Shown here piece by piece: positions 19,327 through 28,148 of a stretch of DNA of 64,000 nt; position 1 is the first letter of the stretch, and each line of letters starts with the position of its first letter. Location of the stretch: NCBI GenBank assembly GCA_028355015.1, contig JAOMRN010000003.1, forward strand, positions 156,978-220,977. Reading direction: 5' to 3'. The notes beneath the pieces are model-generated. The model made no database searches. It was not told the DNA's origin and saw only the letters and a program-made list of their open reading frames with translations. Made by a program: the position numbers and the translations under genes. This DNA is from MGIIb-O2 sp002494975 (lineage in GTDB: Archaea; Thermoplasmatota; Poseidoniia; Poseidoniales; Thalassarchaeaceae).

Positions 19327-20886
19327 GAATATCTGAATGGTCTCTTCCTTTCCTAACTCAGTAATTATTGAAGCGATTCTTGGCCCGTAATCTCGGCCTA
19401 TTATCAATAGATAAAGCGCCACGTAGCCTTCTCTTGGATTAATTTCTAATTCCTTAGTAGTATCCCTTATTAGTTGACTTATTTGACTCTCGCTCCATAC
19501 GCAATTTTCTAATTTAGTAAGTAAGCTTAACAGAAATATTCTTTGTTCCTTTGTGATTTTTTCTTTATTTTCATCGTTCATTTTCTCTTGAATCTTGATT
19601 CTTGCATTTTCAGGGAAGTGAGCTCCTTCTATCCAATTTCTCATTCTTGATAATCTTCCAATTAATGCTAAGTTCGGTTCACCGTTTATGTGCTTACTTT
19701 TATTCAGAGAATCCCAAATGTCCTGGTCATTTGATTTTATTTGAGCTAACATTGCTAAATGGCGAAAAGAGACTCCTGCGATAGATTTTGAGGGATCATC
19801 TCCTCTATTCACCTGACTAAGTCTCAGAGATCCAAGAATAGTATCTCTGGCTACCATTTTCTTTTTATTCAGATTATCTCCAGAAGGTGGATTAGATACT
19901 AATCTTTCATATTCATCTGCAGTTTCAAAAAGCGACGGTCCAGTGTCAAAATCGATATGTTTTTTCACCTTAGTTCTAGCAATTATATATCTTAATATCT
20001 CTGGTGGGACAAGATTTAATGCCTCTATAGGGCCAATGGTATTGCCACTAGAACTTGACATAGGTCCACTTCCTTTCAGTTGTATCCATTCATAGACCAT
20101 TTTCCCAGGAGGCTTGCTCCCTAATAGTTCACAAATTGGTATTCCTGTATCGAAACTCCCTCCAGATGCTCCGTGATCCTTACCTGCCGGTTCACACGTT
20201 ATCCCATGTATACCCCATCTTGCAGCCCAATCAACTCTCCAAGGCATTTTTCCATCTGCCTTTCTAATATCTGACCTCCCCTCAACTCCATGCCGATCTA
20301 TCCAAGATACGTATGGTATTTCATAACCTGTTACTTTAACTCCATCCATGCTGCCATCACTACCTATTGGGTTGTAAGGAAACCATTCTTCTGGCAATTC
20401 TCTACCAGATATATTTTCAATTATTTCATGGATTTTATCTTTGTTTTGGATGGCTAAATCTATTTTTGTAGCGAAATCTCCACTATCATAAGTTTCGTGA
20501 TTCATTACGACTTTAGGATGAACACCAATTTCTTTTAGAGCTTCTAAGAACGGTTGAAGGAAGTGATTTGCATAATTTCCGCCTTCATGATTGGGGGTTC
20601 CATCAGGATTGGGTGCAGGAATATTCACAAGAGGGTATCCTATGTATTCTTGATATTCTTCTGAAAGAAAACCATAAACTCTCCTTAATGGGTCCATTGA
20701 ATCTACAATAAAGATATATTCTGAATCAATTTCTGCATCTAAGCACGCTCTATGTATCATTTCAGCGGTTAATATTTCTCTAAGGTGGCCTATGTGAAAT
20801 TCTCCAGAAGGCGTGATGCCTGACGCAATAACTTGTGAGTCATATTGTTTTGAAAGCCGCATTGCGGTATGATCAGCCCAGTGCAT
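19312..20886 (-). CDS. lysS: Lysyl-tRNA synthetase, class I
   Basis: A 524-residue class I enzyme of the archaeal type, not the class II LysRS of most bacteria. The HIGH motif is in GEFHIGHLRE near residue 28. The KMSKS equivalent reads MSSSSGN near residue 280. TCEPAGKDHGASGGSFDTG is a typical class I LysRS block. The C-terminal helical anticodon-binding region is shorter and diverged. GAGG lies seven bases before the ATG. It is the last gene of the dut-gfcR-lysS cluster. Confidence 0.93.
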   Translation of the reverse strand: MHWADHTAMRLSKQYDSQVIASGITPSGEFHIGHLREILTAEMIHRACLDAEIDSEYIFIVDSMDPLRRVYGFLSEEYQEYIGYPLVNIPAPNPDGTPNHEGGNYANHFLQPFLEALKEIGVHPKVVMNHETYDSGDFATKIDLAIQNKDKIHEIIENISGRELPEEWFPYNPIGSDGSMDGVKVTGYEIPYVSWIDRHGVEGRSDIRKADGKMPWRVDWAARWGIHGITCEPAGKDHGASGGSFDTGIPICELLGSKPPGKMVYEWIQLKGSGPMSSSSGNTIGPIEALNLVPPEILRYIIARTKVKKHIDFDTGPSLFETADEYERLVSNPPSGDNLNKKKMVARDTILGSLRLSQVNRGDDPSKSIAGVSFRHLAMLAQIKSNDQDIWDSLNKSKHINGEPNLALIGRLSRMRNWIEGAHFPENARIKIQEKMNDENKEKITKEQRIFLLSLLTKLENCVWSESQISQLIRDTTKELEINPREGYVALYLLIIGRDYGPRIASIITELGKEETIQIFSKSF

Positions 20887-20895
20887 TTTTCTGCC

Positions 20896-21489
20896 TCAAA
20901 CAGTTACTACTCTAACTAATCCTCTTAGAGGGACTCCTTCAAGAGCATTTACTTCAGATTTATTTGCTAAAACTAAACAGAGCCTAACATCAGCACCAGC
21001 TTTTCTTAGATTATTGATTGTTTTCTTTAATGTTGTCCCGGAAGATACCACATCATCAACTACAACAACCATTTTTCCTGAAACATTAGCAAAAATTTCT
21101 GAAATGTGCGCTCCTTCTTCTTCACTTATAGAACGGCTCACCGCCAAATCTAAATCTAATTGTCCTGCAATAGCCTGAGCGAAAGGTATACCATTGATGC
21201 TGATGCCAACAATAGTATCCACCTCGTCACCAATTTCTTCTTCGATAATATCTGCAAAAATATAGGATATAGCTTCTATTCTACTGGCCTTAACTGCTAC
21301 AGATCTCCAACCTACTTGGACATCAGTAGGTCTATCTTCAGAAACTACATTATTAGAATATTTTTCAGTAGATAACCATTGAATTGTAGTTTGAGAAAGT
21401 GATAACTCATCTGCTATTTGTTGTGTGTTCAAACCGTTACTACGGTATTGCTGTACTTTGGCACGAAGTTCGTCTACGCTTAGTGGCAT
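20896..21489 (-). CDS. gfcR: HTH-phosphoribosyltransferase regulator (GfcR-like)
   Basis: A 197-residue protein. An N-terminal helix-turn-helix (about residues 5-45, GLNTQQIADELSLSQTTIQWL) is followed by a PRTase fold with the PRPP-binding loop VVVVDDVVSSGTTLKK near residue 140. This is the architecture of the archaeal PyrE-like family, which in haloarchaea includes GfcR, a sugar-catabolism regulator. The role here may be regulatory or a purine/pyrimidine salvage enzyme. No dedicated orotate substrate motif is evident. It lies nine bases upstream of lysS. Confidence 0.78.
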   Translation of the reverse strand: MPLSVDELRAKVQQYRSNGLNTQQIADELSLSQTTIQWLSTEKYSNNVVSEDRPTDVQVGWRSVAVKASRIEAISYIFADIIEEEIGDEVDTIVGISINGIPFAQAIAGQLDLDLAVSRSISEEEGAHISEIFANVSGKMVVVVDDVVSSGTTLKKTINNLRKAGADVRLCLVLANKSEVNALEGVPLRGLVRVVTV

Positions 21490-21574
21490 CGTTTTGTCCT
21501 AGAATCCGCCCTGTATCAAGCCATCGGAAACAAATTATCTATATTATCTATATTTTTCAGTTATAAAATTATAA

Positions 21575-22048
21575 TTAAAACCTTCCAGTTGAACCAAAAC
21601 CACCCTCTCCTCTCTCTGTTTCGCCAAGATTCTCAATATCTACTTCTTTGAATTGTGATTTTGGGATTGGTGTTATTAAAAGTTGTGCGATTCGCTCATT
21701 TTTCTGAATTTTATATGAATCTCCTTCTCCTATCCATGTCATTAAAACAAATAATTCTCCCCTATAGTCTGCATCGATAGTTCCTATGCTATGTGGAAGA
21801 ATTAATCCTTTTTTGCCTAGTGATGAACGAGCTCGAACTTGCCCTTCGTATCCTTCAGGAATTGCTACATGCAGGCCGGTTCTAACCATGGTACTGCTTC
21901 TATGCCTGACTATTGTATCCTCAAGTGAATATAAATCCCAGCCCGCTGCATGGATACTTCCTTTTGTAGGTAGCAAAGCATCATCATGAGTTCTTGCAAC
22001 TTTGACTTCTACGGCTTCATCCATAGTATTCGCTGTGCTAGTCGGCAT
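21575..22048 (-). CDS. dut: dUTP diphosphatase (dUTPase)
   Basis: A 157-residue trimeric-type dUTPase that hydrolyses dUTP to dUMP and pyrophosphate, keeping uracil out of DNA. The five motifs are in order: GWDLYSLED, RARSSLGKKG, GTIDADYRGE (with the catalytic Asp), ERIAQLLITP, and the C-terminal flexible RGEGGFGSTG that closes over the site. MPTSTANTMDEA at the N-terminus leaves a second possible start at the ninth residue. Encoded head-to-head with eif2b. Confidence 0.93.
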   Translation of the reverse strand: MPTSTANTMDEAVEVKVARTHDDALLPTKGSIHAAGWDLYSLEDTIVRHRSSTMVRTGLHVAIPEGYEGQVRARSSLGKKGLILPHSIGTIDADYRGELFVLMTWIGEGDSYKIQKNERIAQLLITPIPKSQFKEVDIENLGETERGEGGFGSTGRF

Positions 22049-22114
22049 TTTACGCTTATCTCTCCGTGATTTTCAGTCGGTGGGGTGAAAAAGGGGACTC
22101 TTCTCGGCTAGTCA

Positions 22115-22525
22115 ATGGTTGAGTTCGAGTATGAGTCTTTGTTAGAGCGCGCTCGTGAGCGTATTCCAAAAAATATCAGTGAGAGATCACGATGGACAAT
22201 GCCTGAACCAGAAATTTTAATTGAAGGTAATCAGACTATCTTACGTAATTTCGCCCCTATTGTAGACGCTATGGACCGTGATGCAAATCACGTATACCAA
22301 TTTTTAATCAATGAACTTGGTACGTCTGGTACGAGAGAGCAAGTTAGAGTGTTGTTCAAAGGAAGAGTTCCTCCTAAAAGAATTAAAGAAAAGATAGTAT
22401 CTTATGTCAAATCATATATTTTGTGCGGTCAATGCAAAGCACCGGATACACGTTTTATCAAAGAAGATCGTACTACTTTGCTAAAATGTCAGGCTTGTGG
22501 TGCAACTCGACCAGTTAAACTATGA
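22115..22525 (+). CDS. eif2b: Translation initiation factor aIF2 subunit beta
   Basis: A 136-residue protein matching archaeal aIF2-beta, part of the trimeric factor that delivers initiator Met-tRNA. The central alpha/beta domain includes FAPIVDAMDRD and HVYQFLINELG. The C-terminal zinc ribbon has two Cys pairs: CGQC (near residue 109) and CQAC (near 129). The protein ends shortly after, as is usual. Confidence 0.93.
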   Translation: MVEFEYESLLERARERIPKNISERSRWTMPEPEILIEGNQTILRNFAPIVDAMDRDANHVYQFLINELGTSGTREQVRVLFKGRVPPKRIKEKIVSYVKSYILCGQCKAPDTRFIKEDRTTLLKCQACGATRPVKL

Positions 22526-22574
22526 GTGATCTCGCAGGGACAATTCTCTTAACCAAATCACTTAATGGTTAACT

Positions 22575-22877
22575 ATGATAGTTCGGGTATGGAGCGTCCT
22601 AAAAGAAGAAAAAACTGACTTAACAGAAAAACAAATCGAGGGATGGAAAAATTTCTTAGATTTAGCAATGGCAAATGGTTGTGAAAGAACAACTTTAGCA
22701 GAAGATTCGGAAAGAATAATTGCAGTTTCATACTGGCCTAATCAAGAATCTCTAGATTCAGTAATTAACTCTGATGCTTACGAAGAAGTAGGTGCCAAAG
22801 TACAAGCGGCTTGGGGAGATCAAATGATTCCTAATCATGAAATGACTTTCAATGGATCAATTGTTGCTGACTCTTGA
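22575..22877 (+). CDS. Small protein, possibly ferredoxin-like (ABM-type) fold
   Basis: A 100-residue soluble protein beginning MIVRVWSVLKEE and containing AVSYWPNQESLDSV. This order of strand, helix and Tyr-Trp strand resembles dimeric alpha-beta barrel proteins of the antibiotic-biosynthesis-monooxygenase type. The resemblance is weak and no catalytic residue can be assigned. It lies 49 bases after eif2b on the same strand and ends six bases before the convergent oxidoreductase gene. Function unknown. Confidence 0.55.
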   Translation: MIVRVWSVLKEEKTDLTEKQIEGWKNFLDLAMANGCERTTLAEDSERIIAVSYWPNQESLDSVINSDAYEEVGAKVQAAWGDQMIPNHEMTFNGSIVADS

Positions 22878-22883
22878 TATCTG

Positions 22884-23906
22884 TCATTTCGGTGAAAAAT
22901 CTAGAAGAACTTTTCCTTTATTCTTCCGATTATGGATATGTCTTTGTGCATCTGCAACTTCCTCGAATCTCCAAATCGAATCAATAATAGGGTCTATTTT
23001 TCCCTGTTCCATTAGTGTCCCTAAATCTGAAAGATGATTCTCGAAAATTGTGCTATCATCCATTCTTCCCATATGTACTCCGAAAACAGCTTTGTTTGAA
23101 TTCATCATCTCCAATGGGTTAAATTTAGGAGTATTTATCCACATTTTTAATGCAGCGATCATCGATCTTTTTTCTTTAGGAACCGCCGATGATGCACCGA
23201 AACAATGTAGTTTCCCACCGTTTCTTAATGCGATATATGACCTCATTAGATGTTTTCCTGCAACTGGATCGATAGCTTGGTGTACCCCTTTTCCTTCAGT
23301 GAGTGTTTTACATATATCTACAAAATCTTCTTTGTCGCGATTAATGAAATGCATTCCTAATGATTCTACGAATTCTTTTTTATTTTCTGAAGCGGTTCCA
23401 ATAATTAGTCCCGCTCCAAATGCTTTACAAATCTGAGCAGCAGCAGTTCCAACGCCACCTGCTGCATGATGGATTAATATCGAATCTCCTTCCTTCAGTC
23501 CACCTAGATGAACTAGCATATGGTATGCAGTTCCATAGGTTACTGGCATAGCTGCTGCTTGATCAAAACTAACACTATCTGGAATAGGCACAATTCGATT
23601 TGATTCTACCAGAACTTCTTCTGAATAACCCCCGAAACCAGTCATTGCTATCACTCTTTGACCCTTTTTCAACCAATATACATTTTCTCCTAGTTCGATA
23701 ATTTCTCCAGATATTTCATAACCAGGAGTGAAAGGAAAATCAGGATTTGAGCCATACAAGCCTTGTCTCATCATTAAATCTGCAAAATTTATTCCTGCTC
23801 TGTGAACTCTAACTTTAACTTGATCTTTCGTTGGAGTTTCTAATTTACTCTCTATTATTTGTATTGATTCCGGCCCACCTATTTTTGGATATATCACCTT
23901 TTTCAT
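22884..23906 (-). CDS. Medium-chain (zeta-crystallin/VAT1-like) NAD(P)H oxidoreductase
   Basis: A 340-residue zinc-free MDR enzyme. The N-terminal GroES-like domain includes HRAGINFADLMMRQG and PFTPGYEISGEI. The Rossmann domain has HHAAGGVGTAAAQICKAFG near residue 145. The absence of the zinc-binding Cys/His set and the IYPKIGGPESIQI start fit the quinone reductase/VAT1 branch, which reduces quinones or enones using NADPH. GGTGA precedes the ATG by six bases. It ends a four-gene minus-strand run with the 2Fe-2S and pterin dehydratase genes. Confidence 0.82.
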   Translation of the reverse strand: MKKVIYPKIGGPESIQIIESKLETPTKDQVKVRVHRAGINFADLMMRQGLYGSNPDFPFTPGYEISGEIIELGENVYWLKKGQRVIAMTGFGGYSEEVLVESNRIVPIPDSVSFDQAAAMPVTYGTAYHMLVHLGGLKEGDSILIHHAAGGVGTAAAQICKAFGAGLIIGTASENKKEFVESLGMHFINRDKEDFVDICKTLTEGKGVHQAIDPVAGKHLMRSYIALRNGGKLHCFGASSAVPKEKRSMIAALKMWINTPKFNPLEMMNSNKAVFGVHMGRMDDSTIFENHLSDLGTLMEQGKIDPIIDSIWRFEEVADAQRHIHNRKNKGKVLLDFSPK

Positions 23907-23925
23907 ATTTATTCACCATTTTAAA

Positions 23926-24237
23926 TTATTCTAACATCAAGTAATCCGAAGCGATTTCCCCTCCAAGAATATGATTAGAAACCTCAATAATCGCTTTTTC
24001 ATCATCAGGAATGGTATACCAAATACCTTCTGGATAAATGACACAAGCAACACCTTTCTCACAATTCCCTAGGCATCCAGATTTATTGACTCGTATATCT
24101 CCAATTCCAGATTTTTTTGTAATTCTTTTAATTTTAGTCATTATTTCTAGAGAATTTTTTGATGAGCAACATCCTTTTGGATTATCCGAATTCCTTTCAT
24201 TCACACATACGAATATGTGCTTCTGAATCTTAACCAT
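23926..24237 (-). CDS. Thioredoxin-like 2Fe-2S ferredoxin
   Basis: A 103-residue protein of the thioredoxin-fold 2Fe-2S ferredoxin type. The first cluster ligands are in HIFVCVNER and CCSSKNSLE (about residues 11 and 22-23). The second pair is in SGCLGNCEKG (about 58 and 62), followed by VACVIYPEGIWYTIP. Such proteins carry electrons between soluble partners. GAGGT lies seven bases upstream of the ATG and overlaps the stop codon of the pterin dehydratase gene. The electron partner may be the adjacent oxidoreductase, but this is inferred from position only. Confidence 0.82.
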   Translation of the reverse strand: MVKIQKHIFVCVNERNSDNPKGCCSSKNSLEIMTKIKRITKKSGIGDIRVNKSGCLGNCEKGVACVIYPEGIWYTIPDDEKAIIEVSNHILGGEIASDYLMLE

Positions 24238-24247
24238 TTAATTAACC

Positions 24248-24583
24248 TCAAATTTCATCAAACTTAGATGCGAGAATGAAATCTGATTCTACCAAGCCAT
24301 CAATTTTATGAGTATAGATTTTTGCTAAAACTCTACCCCATCCTAATTCAAAATCGGCATGATGGTTTTGTTCTTCACAGATGTCTCCAGCATTATTTGT
24401 AAATTCTAATGCCTGTTTGAAATTATCAAATTCCCAAACTCTTTCCAGATGATGGCTATTGACAATTTTCCAGTTATTGTTTAAGAGTTTGATAAATTCA
24501 CCCATTTCATCTTCAGTTAATGGGGGGACCCCTCCTTGACATGGGATGCAAACTTTAGAAGATAAATTAGTTACTTCATCCAT
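24248..24583 (-). CDS. phhB: Pterin-4a-carbinolamine dehydratase
   Basis: The ATG at 24583 gives 111 residues and starts one base after the upstream stop; an earlier in-frame start at 24640 would run back into the upstream gene. The family signature is present: the VWEFDNFKQALEF helix strand, then EEQNHHADFELGWGRV, and the final strand IYTHKIDGLVESD. The His pair is the catalytic site that dehydrates 4a-hydroxytetrahydropterin. No aromatic amino-acid hydroxylase is adjacent, so it may serve pterin recycling or another role such as molybdopterin-linked metabolism. C-x2-C in CIPCQGG near the N-terminus is common in the family. Confidence 0.88.
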   Translation of the reverse strand: MDEVTNLSSKVCIPCQGGVPPLTEDEMGEFIKLLNNNWKIVNSHHLERVWEFDNFKQALEFTNNAGDICEEQNHHADFELGWGRVLAKIYTHKIDGLVESDFILASKFDEI

Positions 24584-24584
24584 A

Positions 24585-25037
24585 TTAATCCCACACATGA
24601 TTATCATCTCTTCCATCCGCTTGTCTTTCCGCCGCTTCATGAAGATTTGAACGCCTACGCATATCTTCTTTTTCGAAAGTTAAAAGTTCCCTATCTTCGA
24701 TATATGGTTTCCTTAAGTGTGTGATTAAACGTAATTCAACTATCACGTCTCTCGCTATTGAGCGGAAATCTCCATTTTCATCTAAAATTTCTATGACGTT
24801 TCTCGAGGTACCAACCAACATTCCTCTAATATATGGGTCTGAATCTTTAGGTAGTGCCCTACCATCTAGCAATATTTCAATTAAATCATCTTTCCTTAAA
24901 CCTGACTTTCTTTTAATCAATGGTCCTAGAAATATATCTTGTATAGTTTCTAATTCAGGTGAACCGTATTCTTGATGTATTCGTTTTGCCCATTCGGGTA
25001 AATCAGTAACTTCTCTACTACGCCTCTCCGTACTCAT
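24585..25037 (-). CDS. Conserved-looking cytosolic protein, unknown function
   Basis: A 150-residue highly charged soluble protein, predicted mostly helical. It includes LPEWAKRIHQEYGSPEL, GLRKDDLIEILLDG and RDVIVELRLITHLRKP. The tail (RRRSNLHEAAERQADGRDD) is strongly charged. No motif points to an enzyme. It is the first gene of the four-gene operon with the pterin dehydratase, 2Fe-2S protein and oxidoreductase, and abuts phhB with one base between them, so it is likely co-translated. Confidence 0.6.
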   Translation of the reverse strand: MSTERRSREVTDLPEWAKRIHQEYGSPELETIQDIFLGPLIKRKSGLRKDDLIEILLDGRALPKDSDPYIRGMLVGTSRNVIEILDENGDFRSIARDVIVELRLITHLRKPYIEDRELLTFEKEDMRRRSNLHEAAERQADGRDDNHVWD

Positions 25038-25154
25038 ACCTCTCGGTTAACTATGTTATAGAAAAGCCAACGGGTTCAAAGATTGTAAGTAATAATCAAC
25101 TAATGACTGTTGACTTGAAGTGGGATGGTATAGGCGGCAGATAGGGGAGAGACC

Positions 25155-26243
25155 ATGGCATCACCACAGTGGAGAAGTATTCCGACCGTTCTTTTCCCTC
25201 AAGAAATTCTTGACAAGGCATTTCGCAAGGCATCTAAACAGGCTGATTTAGTCGAAGATCCAGACAAGTATCATCGTGTAAGGAAGCAAATGGTAAGAAT
25301 GACTCAATCTGCTGCAGATACGATAGATACAACTCTTAGGACATGGGTGGATAAATGGCCTAGTCTCAACGCATTGTCGGAGTTTGATAGGGCTTTAATC
25401 GATGCAGCTGTAGGTAATGACGATTATCGTAAGAGTCTCGGTGCTATTCAATGGGCTGCCGAAAGGATTCGTAAAATTTCGGGTGAATCTGAATCGAAGA
25501 TACTTCGTATTAGGAATATAGAAGGTTTCCATGAAGCAAGAAGACATGCTTATGGGCGTATTTCTTCTATTGTTCATCAAATTTCACCTCAGATTATATG
25601 GCTTGGTGAGGCAAGAGACATACTTCGAAAATTACCCTCCGTTGATTCAGCGGAACCTGTTATTGTAGTAGCCGGTTCACCAAATGTAGGTAAGTCTGCT
25701 CTAATTGGTGCCTTATCATCTGGTGAACCAGAAGTTGCTGCTTATCCATTCACTACTAAGCAATTACACTTAGGACATTTCATGCATAGGAGGAGACCGT
25801 ATCAAATGGTAGATACTCCTGGTTTACTAGACAGGCCAATGGAAGAGAGGAATTTGATAGAAATGCAAGCAATAGCCGCATTGGAGAATGTAGGTGATGT
25901 TTTGGTATTCCTTATCGATGCCAGTGAAACAGGGGGGACCTCTTTAGATGAGCAATTGAGTCTTCTAAGGGAAGTAAGAAGTCTAGTTACTGAAAGACCA
26001 ATAATCGTAGCTCATTCTAAATCAGATCTTCTTAAGATAACACCTGTAGATGCAGAATATCTGTTATCTACTGTTAATGGTGAAGGTATAGAGGAATTTC
26101 GCGCTATTTTAATTGATATCATTGGTGCTGATGTGATAGAAGATCCTCTTTCATTACCTGACAACTGGCATGTTGAAGAGAAGAGCCTTGAGCCCTTAGG
26201 AACCAAGTATGAGATTGAAAAACGAAGAGAAATTGATAATTAA
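25155..26243 (+). CDS. NOG1-type GTP-binding protein
   Basis: A 362-residue GTPase of the NOG1 family, which in eukaryotes and archaea assists large ribosomal subunit assembly. The NOG1-specific helical N-domain spans about residues 1-165. The G domain shows G1 GSPNVGKSAL near 176, an effector threonine in YPFTTKQL, G3 DTPGLLD near 222 and G4 HSKSD near 289, where His replaces the usual Asn/Thr. It lacks the long eukaryotic C-terminal extension. GGGGAG lies five bases before the ATG. It abuts the convergent zinc-ribbon gene with no gap. Confidence 0.87.
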   Translation: MASPQWRSIPTVLFPQEILDKAFRKASKQADLVEDPDKYHRVRKQMVRMTQSAADTIDTTLRTWVDKWPSLNALSEFDRALIDAAVGNDDYRKSLGAIQWAAERIRKISGESESKILRIRNIEGFHEARRHAYGRISSIVHQISPQIIWLGEARDILRKLPSVDSAEPVIVVAGSPNVGKSALIGALSSGEPEVAAYPFTTKQLHLGHFMHRRRPYQMVDTPGLLDRPMEERNLIEMQAIAALENVGDVLVFLIDASETGGTSLDEQLSLLREVRSLVTERPIIVAHSKSDLLKITPVDAEYLLSTVNGEGIEEFRAILIDIIGADVIEDPLSLPDNWHVEEKSLEPLGTKYEIEKRREIDN

Positions 26244-26360
26244 TTAGTTTACATGCCATTGATTACCACATGTTTTACAATATAAGTCAAATCCACCATA
26301 GGATTTCTGTAGACCACTAATATCAATTGATGTGCCACAGTTGCTACACACTTCACTCAT
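26244..26360 (-). CDS. 38-residue zinc-ribbon protein
   Basis: A very short reading frame, easily missed. It encodes 38 residues with two Cys pairs, CSNCG (residues 5-8) and CKTCG (28-31), spaced as a zinc ribbon, ending QWHVN. GAGGTGG is seven bases before the ATG at 26360, a strong archaeal ribosome-binding site. The stop abuts the nog1 stop in convergent orientation. It may be a small nucleic-acid or ribosome-associated zinc protein, but no family is assigned. It lies last in the pyrH-DUF2116-membrane protein run. Confidence 0.7.
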   Translation of the reverse strand: MSEVCSNCGTSIDISGLQKSYGGFDLYCKTCGNQWHVN

Positions 26361-26409
26361 GATACTTCCACCTCATTCTGGTTATTCAAATACACTATAC
26401 TAAAATCAC

Positions 26410-27024
26410 TCATTTATTTCGAAATTTATCAAATAATTTTCTTATTGGAAAAGCCATTTCTCCTGCTCCAATAACTAAAGTAACAGATATAACTACAAGT
26501 ATCAATTCTACTTTCCAATCAAAACTTATTTCAACACTTGTTGTTAAAACTTGCATGTCTCCGATATCTGCTCCTTCTCTTCCTCCTGTGATTATATGAT
26601 ATTTCTCCGTTCCTATATCCCAACTCAAAGTACCATCTTCTTCATCCTCGCCGCCTACTATTATGAATTCTTCAACGTCATCTGCTGTGCATTCAGTAAT
26701 CTTAGTTTCACTATCCGGAGGACAATTTACATATGCTTCAGTTCCAACGATTGCAAACCATGCCTCATTTTCTTCCGACCATGTAATATCTAAATCAATA
26801 TCAAGTAGGCTGAATATCATAGGTGGATTTATTACTTCTGTCATTGCGATAAAACAGATTTCCGAATCATCAACTTCGCAAGGCACCTGAGGTATAGTGC
26901 TAGCCTCTTCTGGTAGTGATACGCCGATCAGGCTCCCAATGAGCATAATCCCGCAAATAATCCCCACAGCGCCGGGTAGTACGGAGAGTATTCTTACCAT
27001 CATATTAATCACTACAATTCGCAA
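26410..27024 (-). CDS. Bitopic membrane protein with acidic ectodomain
   Basis: A 204-residue protein with two membrane helices, one N-terminal (about 10-32) and one C-terminal (about 172-190). They flank an ectodomain of roughly 135 residues that is acidic and contains four Cys residues (PQVPCEVDDSEICF, VNCPPDSETKITEC). These could form two disulfides outside the cell. The C-terminus is basic (KLFDKFRNK), consistent with a cytoplasmic tail. The first Met is used; later ones at residues 8-9 are possible. No family recognised. Confidence 0.55.
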   Translation of the reverse strand: MRIVVINMMVRILSVLPGAVGIICGIMLIGSLIGVSLPEEASTIPQVPCEVDDSEICFIAMTEVINPPMIFSLLDIDLDITWSEENEAWFAIVGTEAYVNCPPDSETKITECTADDVEEFIIVGGEDEEDGTLSWDIGTEKYHIITGGREGADIGDMQVLTTSVEISFDWKVELILVVISVTLVIGAGEMAFPIRKLFDKFRNK

Positions 27025-27030
27025 CTTAAT

Positions 27031-27339
27031 TTAAATTAATGCCCCTACAACTTGTATTAATATAGGTACTAAGAATACTGCTACTCCTACATACAATAAG
27101 ATAGAGAGTCTTTTTCTTGATTTTTCCTTTCTTTTTTGTGTTGCATCGCAATCTTGCTTATTGCATATTGAGGGTTCATTGTTAATTGGTATAGGGATAG
27201 AGCAAATTACACAATGTTTGTGCGATTCAAATGATACGCTATTTTTACCTCTAATTCTTTTCTTAGAAGTAGTTGCTGCTTCCTTTGCTTGATTCGCGGT
27301 TCTTGTGGCCATTTTAGCAATCTTTTCGGCTCTGCTCAT
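27031..27339 (-). CDS. DUF2116-like zinc-ribbon membrane protein
   Basis: A 102-residue protein. A basic N-terminal 40 residues is followed by a Cys-rich knuckle HKHCVICSIPIPINNEPSIC, with a further Cys six residues on (QDC). A basic stretch (KRKEKSRKRL) and a single C-terminal helix (about 80-101) complete it. This layout matches the archaeal DUF2116 family of tail-anchored zinc-ribbon proteins of unknown function. Its start overlaps the pyrH stop as ATGA, so it is translationally coupled to UMP kinase. Confidence 0.7.
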   Translation of the reverse strand: MSRAEKIAKMATRTANQAKEAATTSKKRIRGKNSVSFESHKHCVICSIPIPINNEPSICNKQDCDATQKRKEKSRKRLSILLYVGVAVFLVPILIQVVGALI

Positions 27340-28049
27340 ATTTTCCCCTCCGATGAAACTACAGTCCCTTCAAAATCATCGCCTTCCATTGCTTGCCTGA
27401 TTCTTTTGGTCACTCTTCCGTCTAAAATATTTAATTCCATTTTCGCATTGAGAGCCTCTGAAACCCCAATCGGATCAACCACACTAGATTGTCCTGCTTT
27501 TTCATGCTCAGCAGGACCAACAATTTTTTGTAATTCAAGATGAGTCAGGTATTCATGAGATTTCGCATTTGGATTTAATCTTGGATCCTCATCATATACT
27601 TTCTCGACATTTGTTGCTATAATACATTTTTTAGCATTGGCGGCAATTGCAAATCTAATCGCAACTGCATCGGTAGTATGTCCAGGAATCGTCCCTCCCA
27701 TGATGACTACTGGTATTTCTTCGAGTAATTGCACCGCCTCGTTTACACTCGATGGAATAATTCCTGAGACTGTAATCCCAGCTTCTGAAACTGCTTCTCT
27801 AATTATGGTGGCATTTAGTCTGGTCGCAGCGATGCCTATTTTGTCTAAATGATAATCATCATCAATCAAAGGTCTCACCAGACTTATTCCTTCTCTAGCA
27901 GGAGCGCCTCCTCCTATTACTAGTCCTAATCTGTCACCCATTGCTACTCTATCTCTAATTATTGATATCAAATCATCTAACCATATGTGCTTATTCTCTA
28001 TTTCAGGACGTAGTAAACTCCCGCCTAGAGCCGCCACAATGCTTGTCAT
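27336..28049 (-). CDS. pyrH: UMP kinase, archaeal type
   Basis: A 237-residue amino-acid-kinase-fold enzyme that phosphorylates UMP to UDP. The glycine loop AALGGSLLRPE is near residue 5, and VIGGGAPARE and VVIMGGTIPGHTTDA mark the nucleotide and UMP sites. TNVEKVYDEDPR is typical of PyrH (the bacterial counterpart reads TKVDGVYDSDP). Archaeal-type length. It leads a four-gene minus-strand operon and is divergent from prf1, 100 bases away. Confidence 0.9.
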   Translation of the reverse strand: MTSIVAALGGSLLRPEIENKHIWLDDLISIIRDRVAMGDRLGLVIGGGAPAREGISLVRPLIDDDYHLDKIGIAATRLNATIIREAVSEAGITVSGIIPSSVNEAVQLLEEIPVVIMGGTIPGHTTDAVAIRFAIAANAKKCIIATNVEKVYDEDPRLNPNAKSHEYLTHLELQKIVGPAEHEKAGQSSVVDPIGVSEALNAKMELNILDGRVTKRIRQAMEGDDFEGTVVSSEGKI

Positions 28050-28148
28050 CGTGCATTCGGCTACACTGCTTCTCTATCAATGTCTAGGCTTATGTTGAGG
28101 ATGAAGGGTTGAAATGCCGGCCTCTTTGGCAATACACGAGGGTAGACT

